Positions 50,579 through 62,039 of a stretch of DNA of 64,000 nucleotides are shown piece by piece. Position 1 is the first letter of the stretch. Every line of letters begins with the position of its first letter. The stretch comes from Spirodela intermedia. Lineage: Eukaryota > Streptophyta > Magnoliopsida > Alismatales > Araceae. The notes under the pieces were generated by a model that searched no databases, was not told the origin of the DNA, and was given only the letters and a program-made list of their open reading frames with translations. The stretch lies in contig LR746273.1 of assembly GCA_902729315.2 (NCBI GenBank), positions 5,926,001 to 5,990,000 of the forward strand, written 5' to 3'. The translations under genes and the position numbers were made by a program.

Positions 50579-51600
50579 TTGGTGTTCTCAAATCCTCTCT
50601 CCAGAGATCCTTCATCCAACATGCAGTCCACAATAGAAAAACAAAACATCAGACAAATTCGAAATCTACATTACTCAAATATGTGGAAGCCAGATGAACA
50701 CCTTTCAGCTCGTTAGGAAAAGATAAGGACGCATCAGATCCAATTCTTACCAGGCAATTCACGAGAAAAGGGAATTGATGACCGGAAAATTTGGAAAATA
50801 TGAATCTATTAGATCGGACGACGGCCGAGGCGAAACAAGAGAAGACAGACGTCTCCCACCGATGATCGCAGGATGCGTCCACCGCAATTGAATCGAGGAT
50901 CCGATCCTCAAAACAAATTTACGTTGACGAGAAGATTAAATGAAATAGCAAGGCATGGAAATAAAAGTCCCGAACAGTCTCGAGACAGACTGGGACGGAA
51001 GGCCGCCCTCACCGATCTGAGATGCTCCTCCCGATACAAAGGGCCGCAGAAGCCGATGACGGCTGAGAAGGCGAGGAAAAATTCCAATCGTGCTAAGATC
51101 TGGGCAGAGGCATCGCAAGCAGAAGGACGACGAAGGAGGAGCTCTTCATCTTCCCCCTATCGCTCCCCACCCACACCTCTTCCCCTCCTTTTCCCCCCAA
51201 TCTGGCTCCTTCCGCCCTCCGGGTTTCCCGACCTCCCCGTTACCGTCAAACCCACATTCAATTCGATTCGCCAGACGAGAGAGCAACGTGAGGATGGAGA
51301 GGAAGGAACATGGGCAACAAGATATGATTCCCAATGACTTGCAGAAAGAGGGAAGGAAGGAGAGAGACAGAGCGAGATAGAGAGGTATAAATAGAGAATG
51401 GAGAGAGAGGAGAGAGAGAGAGAGAGGCACAGGGAGGTCGATCCACTGGCAAATACGTGTGGGAGGAAACGGGAAGGGAAGGTGACGGGGCGACGGTGCT
51501 CCTTTCCTCTGGTTTTTTCCCGATTTTACTAAAAACCCAATATTATTATATTATCCCCTTTAAACTCACTTTTCCCATTTGCATAAAAATATGCCGTGGT
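50579..51600 (-). other. 5' UTR and promoter region of the RNP1-like gene
   Basis: No plus-strand gene is supported. Read on the minus strand, the sequence is a plausible 5' leader, perhaps with an intron, and includes pyrimidine-rich stretches at 51350-51430 (GA-rich on the plus strand). Confidence 0.45.
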
Positions 51601-51673
51601 CAATGGGCCTGGCCAGGCCCACTTAGAACCCAAGATAGGCTCCGATCTCCAGACCTTCCCCGGAAAATATAAC

Positions 51674-52005
51674 GAAAATATACCAACCATGTTGCCTACC
51701 CATTTATCCCCCTATATATTTATATATGGAAAATATACCAACCATATTGCTAAGCTATTTAGCCCCATATATATATATATATATATATATGGAAAACATA
51801 CCAACCATACTGCTTAGCAATTTAGTCCTTATATATATATGTGAAGAAAATATGCCAACAATATTGCTAAGTTATTTATATATATGGAAAATATATCAAC
51901 CCTATTGCTAAGTTATTTAGTTCTTATAAGTATATATATATATATGTATGGAAAATATATCAACCACATTGCTAAGTCATTTAGCCAATATATATGTTCG
52001 TTTAT
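51674..52005. repeat. AT-rich minisatellite, six copies of 41-64 bp
   Basis: The word GAAAATATACCAACCATATT or a close variant starts at 51674, 51729, 51792, 51846, 51887 and 51951. Each is followed by GCTAAGTTATTTAG and a TA run of variable length. The spread of unit sizes comes from the TA runs. Confidence 0.93.
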
Positions 52006-52013
52006 TTATTTAC

Positions 52014-52015
<2 letters not shown>

Positions 52016-52059
<44 letters not shown>
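52016..52059. repeat. (GA)n microsatellite
   Basis: An almost pure GA run of about 22 units lies immediately after the AT-rich minisatellite. Confidence 0.95.
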
Positions 52060-52063
<4 letters not shown>

Positions 52064-52629
52064 CGAACTTGGGCTAATCACTGTTAGGATGTGAGAAATT
52101 GAATATCCTAAGGAGAAAAAATATAAATTTGATCAATAAATTTATGGGTATTTAAGGATAATCGTAAAACAGTGATTTTAATATCCGATAATGTTGGGAT
52201 ATAAAATACAGGATCGACTTTTTAAAAAAATGATGTCTAGTGACCATCCAATCACTGGCCTTCCTCCTCCTCCTGTCCGTCCATTGGCTTATCTTTTAAC
52301 TGGGGTTCGTGCACTTCTGGGGGCCGTCTTCCGGTCGTAAGTGTTGTACTTGACCCCACTTGAAGGATCGGAAATCTTAGACCGTCCGATGGAGATCTCG
52401 CGATGTCGACGTGTCCCCAGTACCTTTCGCTTACCTCTCAAGGGGTATGTAAGAGGTCCGATGGCACATCAACCGGAGGGCCGCCAGCTGGCGCTGGAGT
52501 GTACGATGACGTCAGCTCAACTAAGCCATTAGGAAATCGCTCTTCGGGCCTCATCTCATGGAAAACAGGCCCGGTCTTCCCACGGGCTATATGGAAAAGC
52601 CCGGATGACCACGATGAGAAGTTCAACGG

Positions 52630-53675
52630 CCTGGCCCGTAATATCATCCAACGGTCAATATAAGACAGATTTAAAACCCTAGTAACGGCAGCCAGGTGAC
52701 GCTGCAGTCCGAGCGATATAGATCGAACCGCTGGAATTCAATCTTCATCTTCCGCTTCAACGCTTATAAGTACTCCCCCCCAATATTGAGCTCTAACGAA
52801 CCAGTATCGGCGGCGTAGGTGCGAGGAAGGCGTTAGGGTTAGCACAACTCTAATGGTTTTCTGTGGCTAGGGTTTTGTGATACTTCGTTGAATGTGCGTG
52901 GCGCCATTTCCTCCTCTACCTGCGTTTTTTGAGGAGTGTATAGCTTTTGTGAAGTCCACATCAGGAGCTGTGGCGTCCCGGCAGATGAAGACCTTTGGAA
53001 GGTCTTCGAATCGCGAAATAGTGCGCTGTTTTTCCATCGCCTCTTCTTCTCTACCGCGGAAGAGCCGTGATTGGAGAGTGCACTCGTTTCAACTTTCTAT
53101 CGATCTGCTCAATGAGTCTGTTCGATTAGGGTATGAGTTCTTCTTCGTCCAGACTGTCCGGTGGCTACCCCCAGACTCTTTGATACTCATTCAGAGCCAG
53201 AGAGTGTGGAGGAACTGGCGTTGCTTTTCCTCCCGGTGCCTATCTAACGGTTTTATTCTTTAGTTCGACATAAAAATCAGGGAGATTTTAATCTCTTAGG
53301 GAGAAAGCCTGGACATCAGGGCTACTATTGCTCATCGCCTGCGTTGGTCTCGCGTTCTCTTAGCAACTCTCGCCTTAGAGGTTTGAATGTTTTTTTGATA
53401 TTTATTCTTACTTCTATAATTTTTTTTATGCTAAATCATACGGTTTCAGTCACCATTTTGTATAATATTGGCTTTGTGGGCCTGATGGCTCCTGCTAATA
53501 TCCGATTTAATACGATCTAGTTTCTGATGTGATTTCATTTTGGTAACCCTAGACATTCAGCTCTCCACATGTGTATGATATAACGTATTATTTTGTATTG
53601 TTTCGATGCTCCTCACTACGCGTTTGACATATGCGACTTTTCATCTGAATCTGTTGATCTTTGCTCACATATCGT
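52630..53675 (+). promoter_or_regulatory. Probable promoter and leader of the snoRNA host transcript
   Basis: A GGCCCG word (52633), a TATA-like CAATATAAG (about 52656) and a telo-box AAACCCTA (52674) are followed by reverse telo-like words at 52834 and 52869. Telo-box plus site II-like words are common upstream of plant snoRNA and ribosome-biogenesis genes. The 123-codon frame at 52892-53263 has no recognisable domain and may be chance. The host is therefore probably non-coding or unknown. Confidence 0.45.
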
Positions 53676-53758
53676 GACCTGTGATGATACTCATCATTAA
53701 CCATCTTTCGGGACTGAAGGGCTTCATGCCATGATGCCATTCTGCAATTCTGAGGTCC
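53676..53758 (+). ncRNA. snoR39BY: C/D box snoRNA, snR39b/snoR39BY type, copy 1
   Basis: Box C GTGATGA is at 53681-53687 and box D CTGA at 53750-53753. Flanking GACC/GGTC closes a terminal stem. Box D' CTGA is at 53714-53717, preceded by ACCATCTTTCGGG, which pairs over 13 bp with the conserved 25S rRNA segment CCCGAAAGATGGT; the fifth base from D' lies on the G (yeast Gm805). Upstream of box D, ATTCTGCAATT pairs over 11 bp with 5.8S rRNA AATTGCAGAAT, pointing at the G corresponding to human Gm75. A C'-like ATGATGC lies between. Two correctly spaced guides make this a strong call. The family name is from memory. Confidence 0.9.
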
Positions 53759-53908
53759 ATAATTTCATCTTTATTTTTTTGTTTATTGAAAATTTTCGCT
53801 GTAATTTATTTGTTCGGGTTTATCTAATCTTGGTCGCGCGAGATCTGCTTCATTTTCGGTGTTCATCTGCTAGCTAGATCCACGATCCGTTATTTCTCAC
53901 TTGTTCTT

Positions 53909-53995
53909 GGCCGATGAAGAGATCAAACATGAAAATAACCATCTTTCGGGACTGAAAGGCCTCTGGCCATGCTGTTATTCTGCAATTCTGAGGCC
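53909..53995 (+). ncRNA. snoR39BY: C/D box snoRNA, snR39b/snoR39BY type, copy 2
   Basis: This copy has the same two guides as copy 1: AACCATCTTTCGGG before D' CTGA (53952-53955) and ATTCTGCAATT before box D CTGA (53988-53991). The terminal stem is GGCC (53909-53912) with GGCC (53992-53995). Box C is non-ideal: GATGA is present, but the base before it is C where T is expected. The stem and guides stay intact, so it may still work. It lies about 230 bp after copy 1. Confidence 0.85.
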
Positions 53996-53999
53996 TTCT

Positions 54000-56240
54000 G
54001 ATCACCCGTAATTACTCTTTATCGCGTATTTTATACATCTCTAGATTTATTCTTAGCTTCAATTTTTTTCGGATGAGATGGAGAAGCCTCTACTAGGCTC
54101 ATAATGTCTGCGGCCGAAAACATCTCGCTGGTCGTGTAATAATGACTTCAGCTTGCCATTGACCACCCAATCTGGTGTCGGCCCTCCGCATCATCGATCT
54201 TTGTTCCCACCACCAGACAACGCCCACAGAAAGATGTACGCCAACAGGCCACGGTTTCTGATGGTTGTCGGTGGTGGGGATCAGATCGTGTGGCGTGGTG
54301 GGGACGGAAATGGATAAAGAGGAAGGGCTAAGAATGATAGATTTTATTTTGGCTGACAGCTGGACTCCACCTGCGTTGAACAGAAGCATCCAGAGAGCTA
54401 GACGATAGCTAGAGGGTTTTAAACACTAGGCATCGGTGGATGCCAGAGAGCGGGCACTTAAACGTGTATAGGTGTGGACCTAAGTACAATATTTAGCTAG
54501 GTTTGGCAAACTTTTTACTAATTAATAAAGAAAGTGCGGGGTTTTTGGGTCTGGGTTTCAATCGCGGTAGGAAATCTCCAGTTTTGGTAACTTCTTACTG
54601 AGTTAGAGGTCACAAATGATAACAAGTCAACTCCCCCCCTCCCCAAACTCTCTCCTATTATTCTCTATTCTGCTTTATCAAGTAATCCTGTAGATCTTGG
54701 CCCCTTGGTATTCATGATTTTTAGCCTGGTCAACATCTGCATACATCCTTGAAGTAGAATATATCCTGCCTAGACTTCTCGCGCATGCAGCCCATAGTGG
54801 TTGACCTTTACCACCTGAATACGTATTCTTTTGTCATGAACGGTCAACAGTAGAGTTTTGCACAAAGGTTTCCACTTCCCTAAATTATTCGCAGTATTCA
54901 TCACCAACGTAATGAACTCCTTTTCATAATCACATTTATTGACAGAATTTGTAAATGCGTTTTACCTCACCACTCTTGACTAGTTTTTCATTATAGGTTG
55001 ACTAACAAAAAGGCAGCTCATGTGCATCTCACACGTACCTTTAACTATGTATAGTCAACTATCTGTAATAAGTCGATGATGAGTCATAGTGTTTTTGGGA
55101 TGTCTACTATTATTTTTTTTACTATATATTGTATTAATTAGCCTTCATGGTATTAAATTTAAGAAGGTTGCAAAGCACAAAAGGCTGAGCGAATTGGGTT
55201 CCTCAGTTTCATCTCTTTGACTATTTGATGAATTTTAATCGAGTTAGCTTCTTATAACTGTTAATATAGAGTATATTAGTTATGTTGTTAATAAGGTTGG
55301 CCACCTAAAACAGATTATGATGAATATAATAAATAACATATTTATAATTATATCATAGTAAATCAATTGTGGTACAAAAACTGTTGGTTCAGATTTTAAT
55401 AATCATAATAGCTTGTTCTATACATATCATATGTTGGTTCAGATTTCCATGCCTTAATTTTCCCTACGTAAATCTCATCAAAGATCACGGCTTTGTTAAA
55501 ATCAAAATAATGTTAAAGTGTTCATACACATATCATGCACATATCCCAATCATTTATCATTCAAAATCATATATAGTACATATCATATGTCGCTTCATAA
55601 TTCTCCAGGTAAATAGTAAAGAGTGTAAGGGAAGAACAAATATGTGTGCTATGTAATGCATTGCTGATATCATAGCAAGAAATTGTGGAGTTAATTTCAT
55701 GCATACCACCCACGATCTAGTTTCGTTTTTTTTAGAACTTTTCACCAACAAATTCCTTTCCCGAGCCCACTATGATTGCATGAAATTTACAAAGATCTGA
55801 TGTGATAATAATCTTCTTTAACAATTTAACTAACAAGGATCAATAAGTTGAGTAAGATTTCAAGGCTGTTTCAGGCATTTTATTGATGTCAGTAACTGTA
55901 ATTCAGGCTAGTAAGTAGATCAGCTTGATGATTTCTTCCTCGGTTGTTGTGGCGGAGGAGGGCAGTGAAAGCTGGAATGCGTAGGGTAGAGTTTGGGGAG
56001 TGCTTCGAGCAATCCGCCTTGCCGATTATTTGGAACAAAAGCCCCGATCTCCCCACGGAGAGATCACAGAGGGAGCAAGGAAGGAAACCTAGGAACAAAA
56101 AGGCAGCGCCATCTACACAGAGAACGGTGGAAGGAGAAGACGGATCACGGCATGCGGAGACTAACAGTCTGTTTCTGGCCAATTTTTTTTTCCCAACATA
56201 TCAGTCGTTACTCACCGTGCCGCCGCCGTCGTCGCCGTCT
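54000..56240. other. Intergenic region
   Basis: No gene is recognised. Several TTGAC/GTCAA words (W-box core) occur between 54590 and 55080. An AT-rich stretch at 55120-55900 has no supported frame. The end near 56240 is the 3' UTR of the cystatin gene. Confidence 0.45.
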
Positions 56241-56602
56241 TCAGGTCTTGCGCTTGAAGGAGGTGAGGCTCCTGTAATTCTCCCAGGCCCGCTCGTACAC
56301 AACTGCCTCGTACCTCCCCCTGGCGGCGCCATCGGTGGCCTCGATGACGAGGTCGTAGTTCATCCCCGCCACCACCTGCTGCCTGCCGCTGACCACGCGG
56401 ACGAACGCCAGGTTTCCTCCGGTCTGCTTGTTGTTCTCCGACACCGCGTACTTCCCGATCTCCTTGATGTGGGGATCCTTCACGTCCTTGATCTTCGCGT
56501 AGCCGCCAACCAACGGCCCCCGCTGTGCGGCGGCGCCACCGGGAAGCCCGCCGGCAGCCAAGAAGAAGAAGACGAGGAGGAGAAGAGGAGCAGGATTTCT
56601 CA

Positions 56603-56603
<1 letters not shown>
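56241..56603 (-). CDS. Phytocystatin (cysteine protease inhibitor), secreted
   Basis: Cystatins inhibit papain-type cysteine proteases. From Met at 56603 the protein has 120 aa: a signal peptide (about 1-26, LLLLVFFFLAAG), the N-terminal GG pair (LVGGYAKI), the phytocystatin helix motif IGKYAVSENNK, the reactive loop QVVAG and the second loop AWENY. The final LTSFKRK is also typical. No C-terminal extension is present. A (GTC)n run lies directly before the start; an upstream ATG at 56765 continues in frame through it as a poly-Thr stretch to make 174 aa. I chose the later Met because it places the signal peptide correctly. Confidence 0.93.

Positions 56604-56640
<37 letters not shown>
56602..56640. 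repeat. (GTC)n / (GAC)n trinucleotide run at the cystatin start
   Basis: Thirteen GTC units on the plus strand abut the cystatin ATG. On the sense strand they read ACG repeats, in frame with the cystatin. Confidence 0.95.
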
Positions 56641-56644
<4 letters not shown>

Positions 56645-56799
56645 GCGGCGGCGATCTCCACCGGGCGAAGCGAGAAGAAAGAGGGCGAGGAAACTGAAGA
56701 GCTCCGCAACTCTGACCTTCTCTCCCCAAGCGGACTCCCCGTTTTAAAAGAGATGGTATCCTCAACTAACCATGGGTTAAAGCTCTGGTTCAAAAATCC

Positions 56800-58034
56800 T
56801 GACTCCGGTTAATACCTCTTCATTCTCCGCCGGATCATACCACACATCTCTTGAATGTCCGTTGGGTCAAAAGGGTTTTTCAGGAAAAAACAATTAACCA
56901 TTTTTTATTATTAAATATTTCGTGTGATCAGATTAATAGGGAAACAATTAGCTATACATATTATTATGAAATAAACGCATTTTAATCCGCTAATAAATGA
57001 TTTTTTAATAATTACTTATCAAAATCCGGTCCTATTTACAGATATATCCACTTCGCCCATGAGTTTAAAGGAATTGCCAATAAAAAAGGATATGTTATTA
57101 AGAGAGGTGAGAAGATGAGGGACTTATTGTTATTTTAAAAAGGTTAAGATGAGTTATGCGTAAATAGCCCCTAAGTTAAAAGATCACTTGAGAGAGTTTA
57201 GCCCCTTCTGATGGGACAAATGGGCCGGCTAGTGATTCTTACGATAGCACGTTGATAAAACGGCGGATCACGTGCTTTAAAAAAGCCAACAATGACATGG
57301 CGAACTGCCATTGGTTGCGGAAGATGGCCGCCATTTCCCTGTCACCAGCTTATGGAAACCGGTTCTTCCCGGTTCTAAGGGCTCTACCGTTCCGGGAATT
57401 GAACCAGCAGCGCCGATAGAAGCGGTCATCCAACGGCCGACTCCCACGTGGGTAATAGGAAATGACGCAAATAACCACGCGGGGAGCCTTCCATTTTGTA
57501 CGGAAGTCGCAAGTCGGCGCTGGAGGGAGGGCCCGCTACGTGTCGCGGACTCGGTCGCCAGGGGAGGTGGCGGGAGTTGTGGCCGTTGGGGAGATACGCG
57601 AAAGTACGCCGCCCAACCCCTCTGGTTTCTCTCACAGTCGTCCTGGGAGTAGCTCCAAAGATCCGATGGAGGGTCTCTCGGATTTTACCGGTTTCTACTT
57701 GTTTTCGCGTGGTATTCTTGGGTTTCCTCGATTTTCGGGGTGGAGGTTGCTGGAGGTTGCGGTATTTTCTTGCTTTTTTCATCTCCGTTATTTTTCTGCT
57801 CGTTTTTTTCATCTACGTCTTCTGCTTCTTCTCTATGATTAATGAGGGTTTATGTGTTCCTCTTCGGTAGGTGGGTTTTTCTCATTTTTGTTAATATTTT
57901 CATAATGTGGGTTTCATCCTTCTTTCTCCCGCTCCGTAATCGGAGGAGGTACTGGGGTTATGGGTTTTGCTTAAAAGCCAATCGAGAAGGGCCTTGCCGA
58001 GAAGGGCCCTGCGGAGAGTTGGGGAGTTGAGGGT

Positions 58035-58104
<70 letters not shown>

Positions 58105-58352
58105 CCTTGCTATCATCGGTGGTAAACCTTCTATCCCTGTCCTCCTCTTAGGAGTAATCCTCGCCTCTTCTGGTTCCTGTGGTTGGCCCTTTGTCATGTT
58201 TTGCTTCTCTCTCTCTCTCGTTTCATTCTCCCTGTCTAGCGGATTTTCTGACTAATTGTTCTCATGGGGAATGCGGTCCTTCTGTGGGTCCTCTGGTTCT
58301 CCTTTTTTCCTTGGTGGAGTCGTCACCTTTGCTGGTGTCCTGCGTATAATTG

Positions 58353-58383
<31 letters not shown>

Positions 58384-58952
58384 TCTGTTAGAAGTCCACG
58401 AAGGGAGAATGGTGGGTTTCCTTCGTCCTCCTGCTTCACCTGGCCAGAGACCAAGTGCGGAGGATGTGTGTCAATGAGGGTAGTCGGATCCTGCATTCTT
58501 ATTCGCTTTCTATTTTCAAATGAAAGTTCCCGGCTTGTTCTTCCCCGGTGCCAAGCTTCGGTTCTCTGGATCTCCTTTTTTGGAAAGAAATGATCCTTGT
58601 GCTTACTCTCTGTCTCGTTCTGAGCCTCTTTAGAGCCGGAGTCAATAAGAAAGTGGTTAAAAAAATTGTTGGGCGATGGCGATCGACGCCATGAGAGAGG
58701 TTTTGAAGGTTTTCATGCTCCGCTCGGTTTTCATGGTTACTTACCGGCTCCCTCTGCGTGAGTTCTGAGGAACTTCCTCTCGGCATTCTTATCATCATCA
58801 TCATCATTATGATTATTTTCTGTTTGGATTCCTGTATTGATTTTTAGCCCAAGAATCGTCTTTTATTCTCTGTCTCTGTCACTGTCTCTCTCTGTGTCGT
58901 GTTGCATGTAAAATTCTTCAGCTGATTCCAGAAGGAGAAGGGTGGTTGTGAG
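56800..58952 (+). promoter_or_regulatory. Promoter and 5' leader region of the CCCH gene
   Basis: G-box cores CACGTG are at 57269-57274 and 57445-57450. A GC-rich segment from 57480 to 57700 is followed by T-rich DNA with a possible leader intron. A (GA)n run occupies 58037-58100 and (CT)n about 58361-58383. ORFs of 100-130 codons here (57462-57842 and others) lack domains and sit in low-complexity sequence. Confidence 0.5.
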
Positions 58953-61046
58953 ATGAAACTCTCCGAGGCTGCGAAGACTATTCTGAGCAGAATCCAGAGG
59001 ATCGAGCCGGAGTTGGATCCCCAGATAATCGGGTACCTCCTGCTGAAGGATTATGGCGACCGGGAGATGATCAGGCTGTCCTTTGGGCCAGACCTCGCTC
59101 TAGAGCCCCTCATAAACGAGGCCAAGGACGCCCTCTCGGGAAGTTTCTCTGTCCCCGTCAACGCCCCCCCAGAAGTCCACCCCAACTTTGCATCCTACCC
59201 GCCCACCGGGTCAGCCCTTTTCTCCGGCTCAGCAGTGCGCGTCGCAGCTACTCCTTTATGGGACCCACATATTGGACTGGAACCGCAGATAGCTCTTCCC
59301 AATTTGTATCTGATTCATGGAGATCCTTCAGGGGAGGACAATCATGGCTACTGTGGTAAGCTCCTACACGGGTCTTACTTCCAAGAGGATCCTGCCGAGG
59401 GGCACCCGATGGCTGGATCGAGGAGGAGGTCAACGAGTATGCCCGAGCTGTCTCCCAGGGCCTGCCATTACTACCACAGGGGTTACTGCAAGCACGGTGC
59501 CAACTGTCGATACCTCCATGATCAGTTGACTCCTGGTCTGACCCCACCAAATTCTAGGGAGCTGGGGGACGAGGACCAGGTGATCCCATCTTGGTCGCTC
59601 GAAAAATTGGAGCTTGAGCTTGTAGACCTTCTCAAGTCAAAGAAGGGACATCCCATATCCATCGCAACGCTGCCTTCGGCGTACATGGAGAGGTATGGGA
59701 AGATGCTGCAGGCAGATGGGTATCTCACGGAGAGCCAGAGGCATGGGAAGGCCGGCTTCAACTTGACCAGATTGCTCGGTCGTCTTAAGAACAGTATTCG
59801 GATTCTAGATAGGTAATGGGTGCGATCACTTCCTTTTGATAGTAATTTTTTTTACTTTTATGGTTGGCACTTATGGCGATTTTATAATTGATGATTTATA
59901 ATCTTCACCCATATGTTTTTTCTTTTATGAGATTCAAATTTTTATCAAGATATCATTTTTCAAAATAAAAATTGCAGGCCACATGGACAACATTCAGTTA
60001 TGTTGGTGGAGGATGCTCTGAAATATATGGAGCCTGGGAATGCAAATAATGGGGTGGGAAGTAATGTTTCTGGTTCCCAACAGATATATCTTACCTTCCC
60101 TTCTGATAGCTCATTCGAGGAGGAGGATGTGGCCAACTATTTCAGGTAACTAATAATCAGTGTTATTTTTTATATTAATTATAAATAATAATATTTTTAT
60201 GCAATGTGGTCTGATGGTTTTTTAATATTTTTTTTCTTTGCATCAGACGATTTGGGCGTGTGATTGATGTGAGAATTCCAACCCAACATAAGCGCATGTT
60301 TGGTTTTGTCACCTTTGAGAGCCAAGAGACTGCAAGAATGGTTCTATCCGAGAAGAATCCCCACTATATATCTGGGTCCCGTGTTCTTGTCAAGCCCTAC
60401 AAAGAGAAGTCTCGAAATAGTGACAGGTGCCTATTGTCACTCTTTCTTCTGTCACTCTCAATTCCTAGATCCCTTCTATAATACCTCCTTAATTGCATGA
60501 TTATGAAGATTTTTGCTTGGCCAAAAAAGAAAACTTGCTCAAATCATTAGAATGTTGTTAAAAAAAGTTATCAATTTTTTTCCACATTGATGAAATCTAG
60601 AGGGTTTATTTTTTTCCCCTGAATCATAAATAAAATGACCATTGATAAGTCTTATCTTAGTATTTAATTTCACATGTTCTAAGAGATGTTAAATGTTTTA
60701 TGTTTGCAGAAGGTTTTCCATGAAATCTGGGCCTTATGCATCTCACTCTGAGTGCATGGACTTTGATTTAGATGCTTATTCAAGTGAGTCATGTCCTATA
60801 ATATATATTAATGATCATTTATTAAGAAGGTTTTTTATACTTATGGGTCTTCTTTTGTCTCCAGCAAGGAGGCTTTATGAGAATTCTCTAAGATTGTGTA
60901 AGAAGCATCTTCTTGTAGATCAAGACAAGAAGGTTGAGACCTTAAGTGGGTCGGTCTCTTCATGGCATTTGTTCCCCACACATCCGGACCAGAAGCCTTT
61001 CTTTCACTTTGATTTGGATGAGTTTCGATCCCAAAGTTTGATATGA
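58953..61046 (+). CDS. CCCH zinc-finger protein with OST-HTH and RRM domains
   Basis: Proteins of this plant group (AtC3H18/22/53-like) are predicted RNA-binding regulators. Exons: 58953-59812, 59978-60145, 60247-60426, 60710-60783, 60865-61046, joined in phase, 487 aa. The N-terminal part (about 1-60) has the AAKTILSRIQRIEPE...IIGYLLLKDYGDREMIRLSFGP motif. The finger is CHYYHRGYC-KHGANC-RYLH (about 171-190; C-x7-C-x5-C-x3-H). An OST-HTH-like winged helix follows (about 212-300, VDLLKSKKGHPISIATLPSAY...GKAGFNLTRLLGRL). The RRM has IYLTFPSD and KRMFGFVTF. The last two exons are less certain, since the 3' end is duplicated downstream; the terminal exon reads TRRLYENSLRLCKKHL and ends RSQSLI. 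Confidence 0.88.
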
Positions 61047-61620
61047 ACACTTGCCTTCTTCATGATTAAATTCTTACTCACCTTATTCACTGCTCTAATA
61101 GTGGTTTTATTTTTCTTTTTCTTAAGTCCAAGGAGAGTTCAGTGATCTCCCATGCTTGGCTAGTGATCTGAATAGTGGCTCCCTAAGCAACAACAAACAT
61201 TCAATCTCGTGCACAAATAGTGACTATCAATCTTACTTTACATGGGATGTGGAGCAGTGTAGATTCTTAGGTTTGGTATCGACACTTGTCCTCTTCATGA
61301 TTAACTTATTACTCACCTCATTTATTGTTCTAAAGAATAGTTTTTTTTTTTTTGGATTTCAAGGAGAGTTGATTGATGTCTCATGCATGGCGAATGATAT
61401 GAATAATGAGTCTATAAGCAACGACAAGCATCCAATCTTGTGCCCAAATAATTGTCATTAGTCTTTCATTGGGTGAGATGTGGAACAGTGGAGATTCCTA
61501 TGTATGATATCAACACTTACTTATTTGTGATTGAATTAACTCATACTTGCCTCATCATTGTTCTCAATACAAGTTTTTTTTTGACTTTTTATTTTTTATT
61601 TGAAGCCCAAGTTGAGTGAT
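61047..61620 (+). repeat. Tandem copies of the CCCH gene's 3' end, 231-bp period
   Basis: CAAGGAGAGTT occurs at 61129 and 61360, followed by matching segments: TGGCTAGTGATCTGAATAGT / TGGCGAATGATATGAATAAT, AGCAACAACAAACATTCAATC / AGCAACGACAAGCATCCAATC, and TTCATGATTAACTT-like words. A third, truncated copy starts near 61607. Part of the unit (CACTTG..TTCATGATTAA..TACTCACC) also matches 61047-61100, after the stop codon. The copies contain a shared frame fragment (GEFSDLPCLASDLNS / GELIDVSCMANDMNN). Confidence 0.8.
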
Positions 61621-62039
61621 AAACCTCCACAAATTTACCTTAGAATGAGGAAGGCCCTAGTCCAATCAGAGAATAACTGAAGGCAAGATTTTAGCAGGCT
61701 TATAATTGATGAGCGGAATAATAACAACTTTTAGAGAAGGCACATGGGTTACCTCCAAATAAAAGGGTTATAAATAAAAGAAAATGAGGAGGGGAGAATG
61801 CAATTTTGGAGAATCAATTTGAGTCCTTGGGTGGTCAGTAGAAGCCTAATACTAACCTAGATTTGAGGCAATTGTATTTTATTTCCTTTTACATACCTCT
61901 TTCTTCATCTTTCTACTTTAGGCTTTGTTTTGTTATTATTATTTTATATTCAATAAACATCAATTTATGTTTGAGAATAGGGACTCTATCATCTAGTACT
62001 AGAGCTTCTCCTAGTCATTCCTAAATAATTAAAGGGCTC

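Noticed and set aside
52892-53263. 123-codon frame upstream of the snoRNAs as a protein gene
   Set aside because: It has a start and a stop but no recognisable domain or homology. I keep it as part of the possible snoRNA host transcript only.
55944-56747. 267-codon plus-strand frame
   Set aside because: It overlaps the cystatin gene on the other strand, is low-complexity (poly-Arg from the GTC run region) and has no domain.
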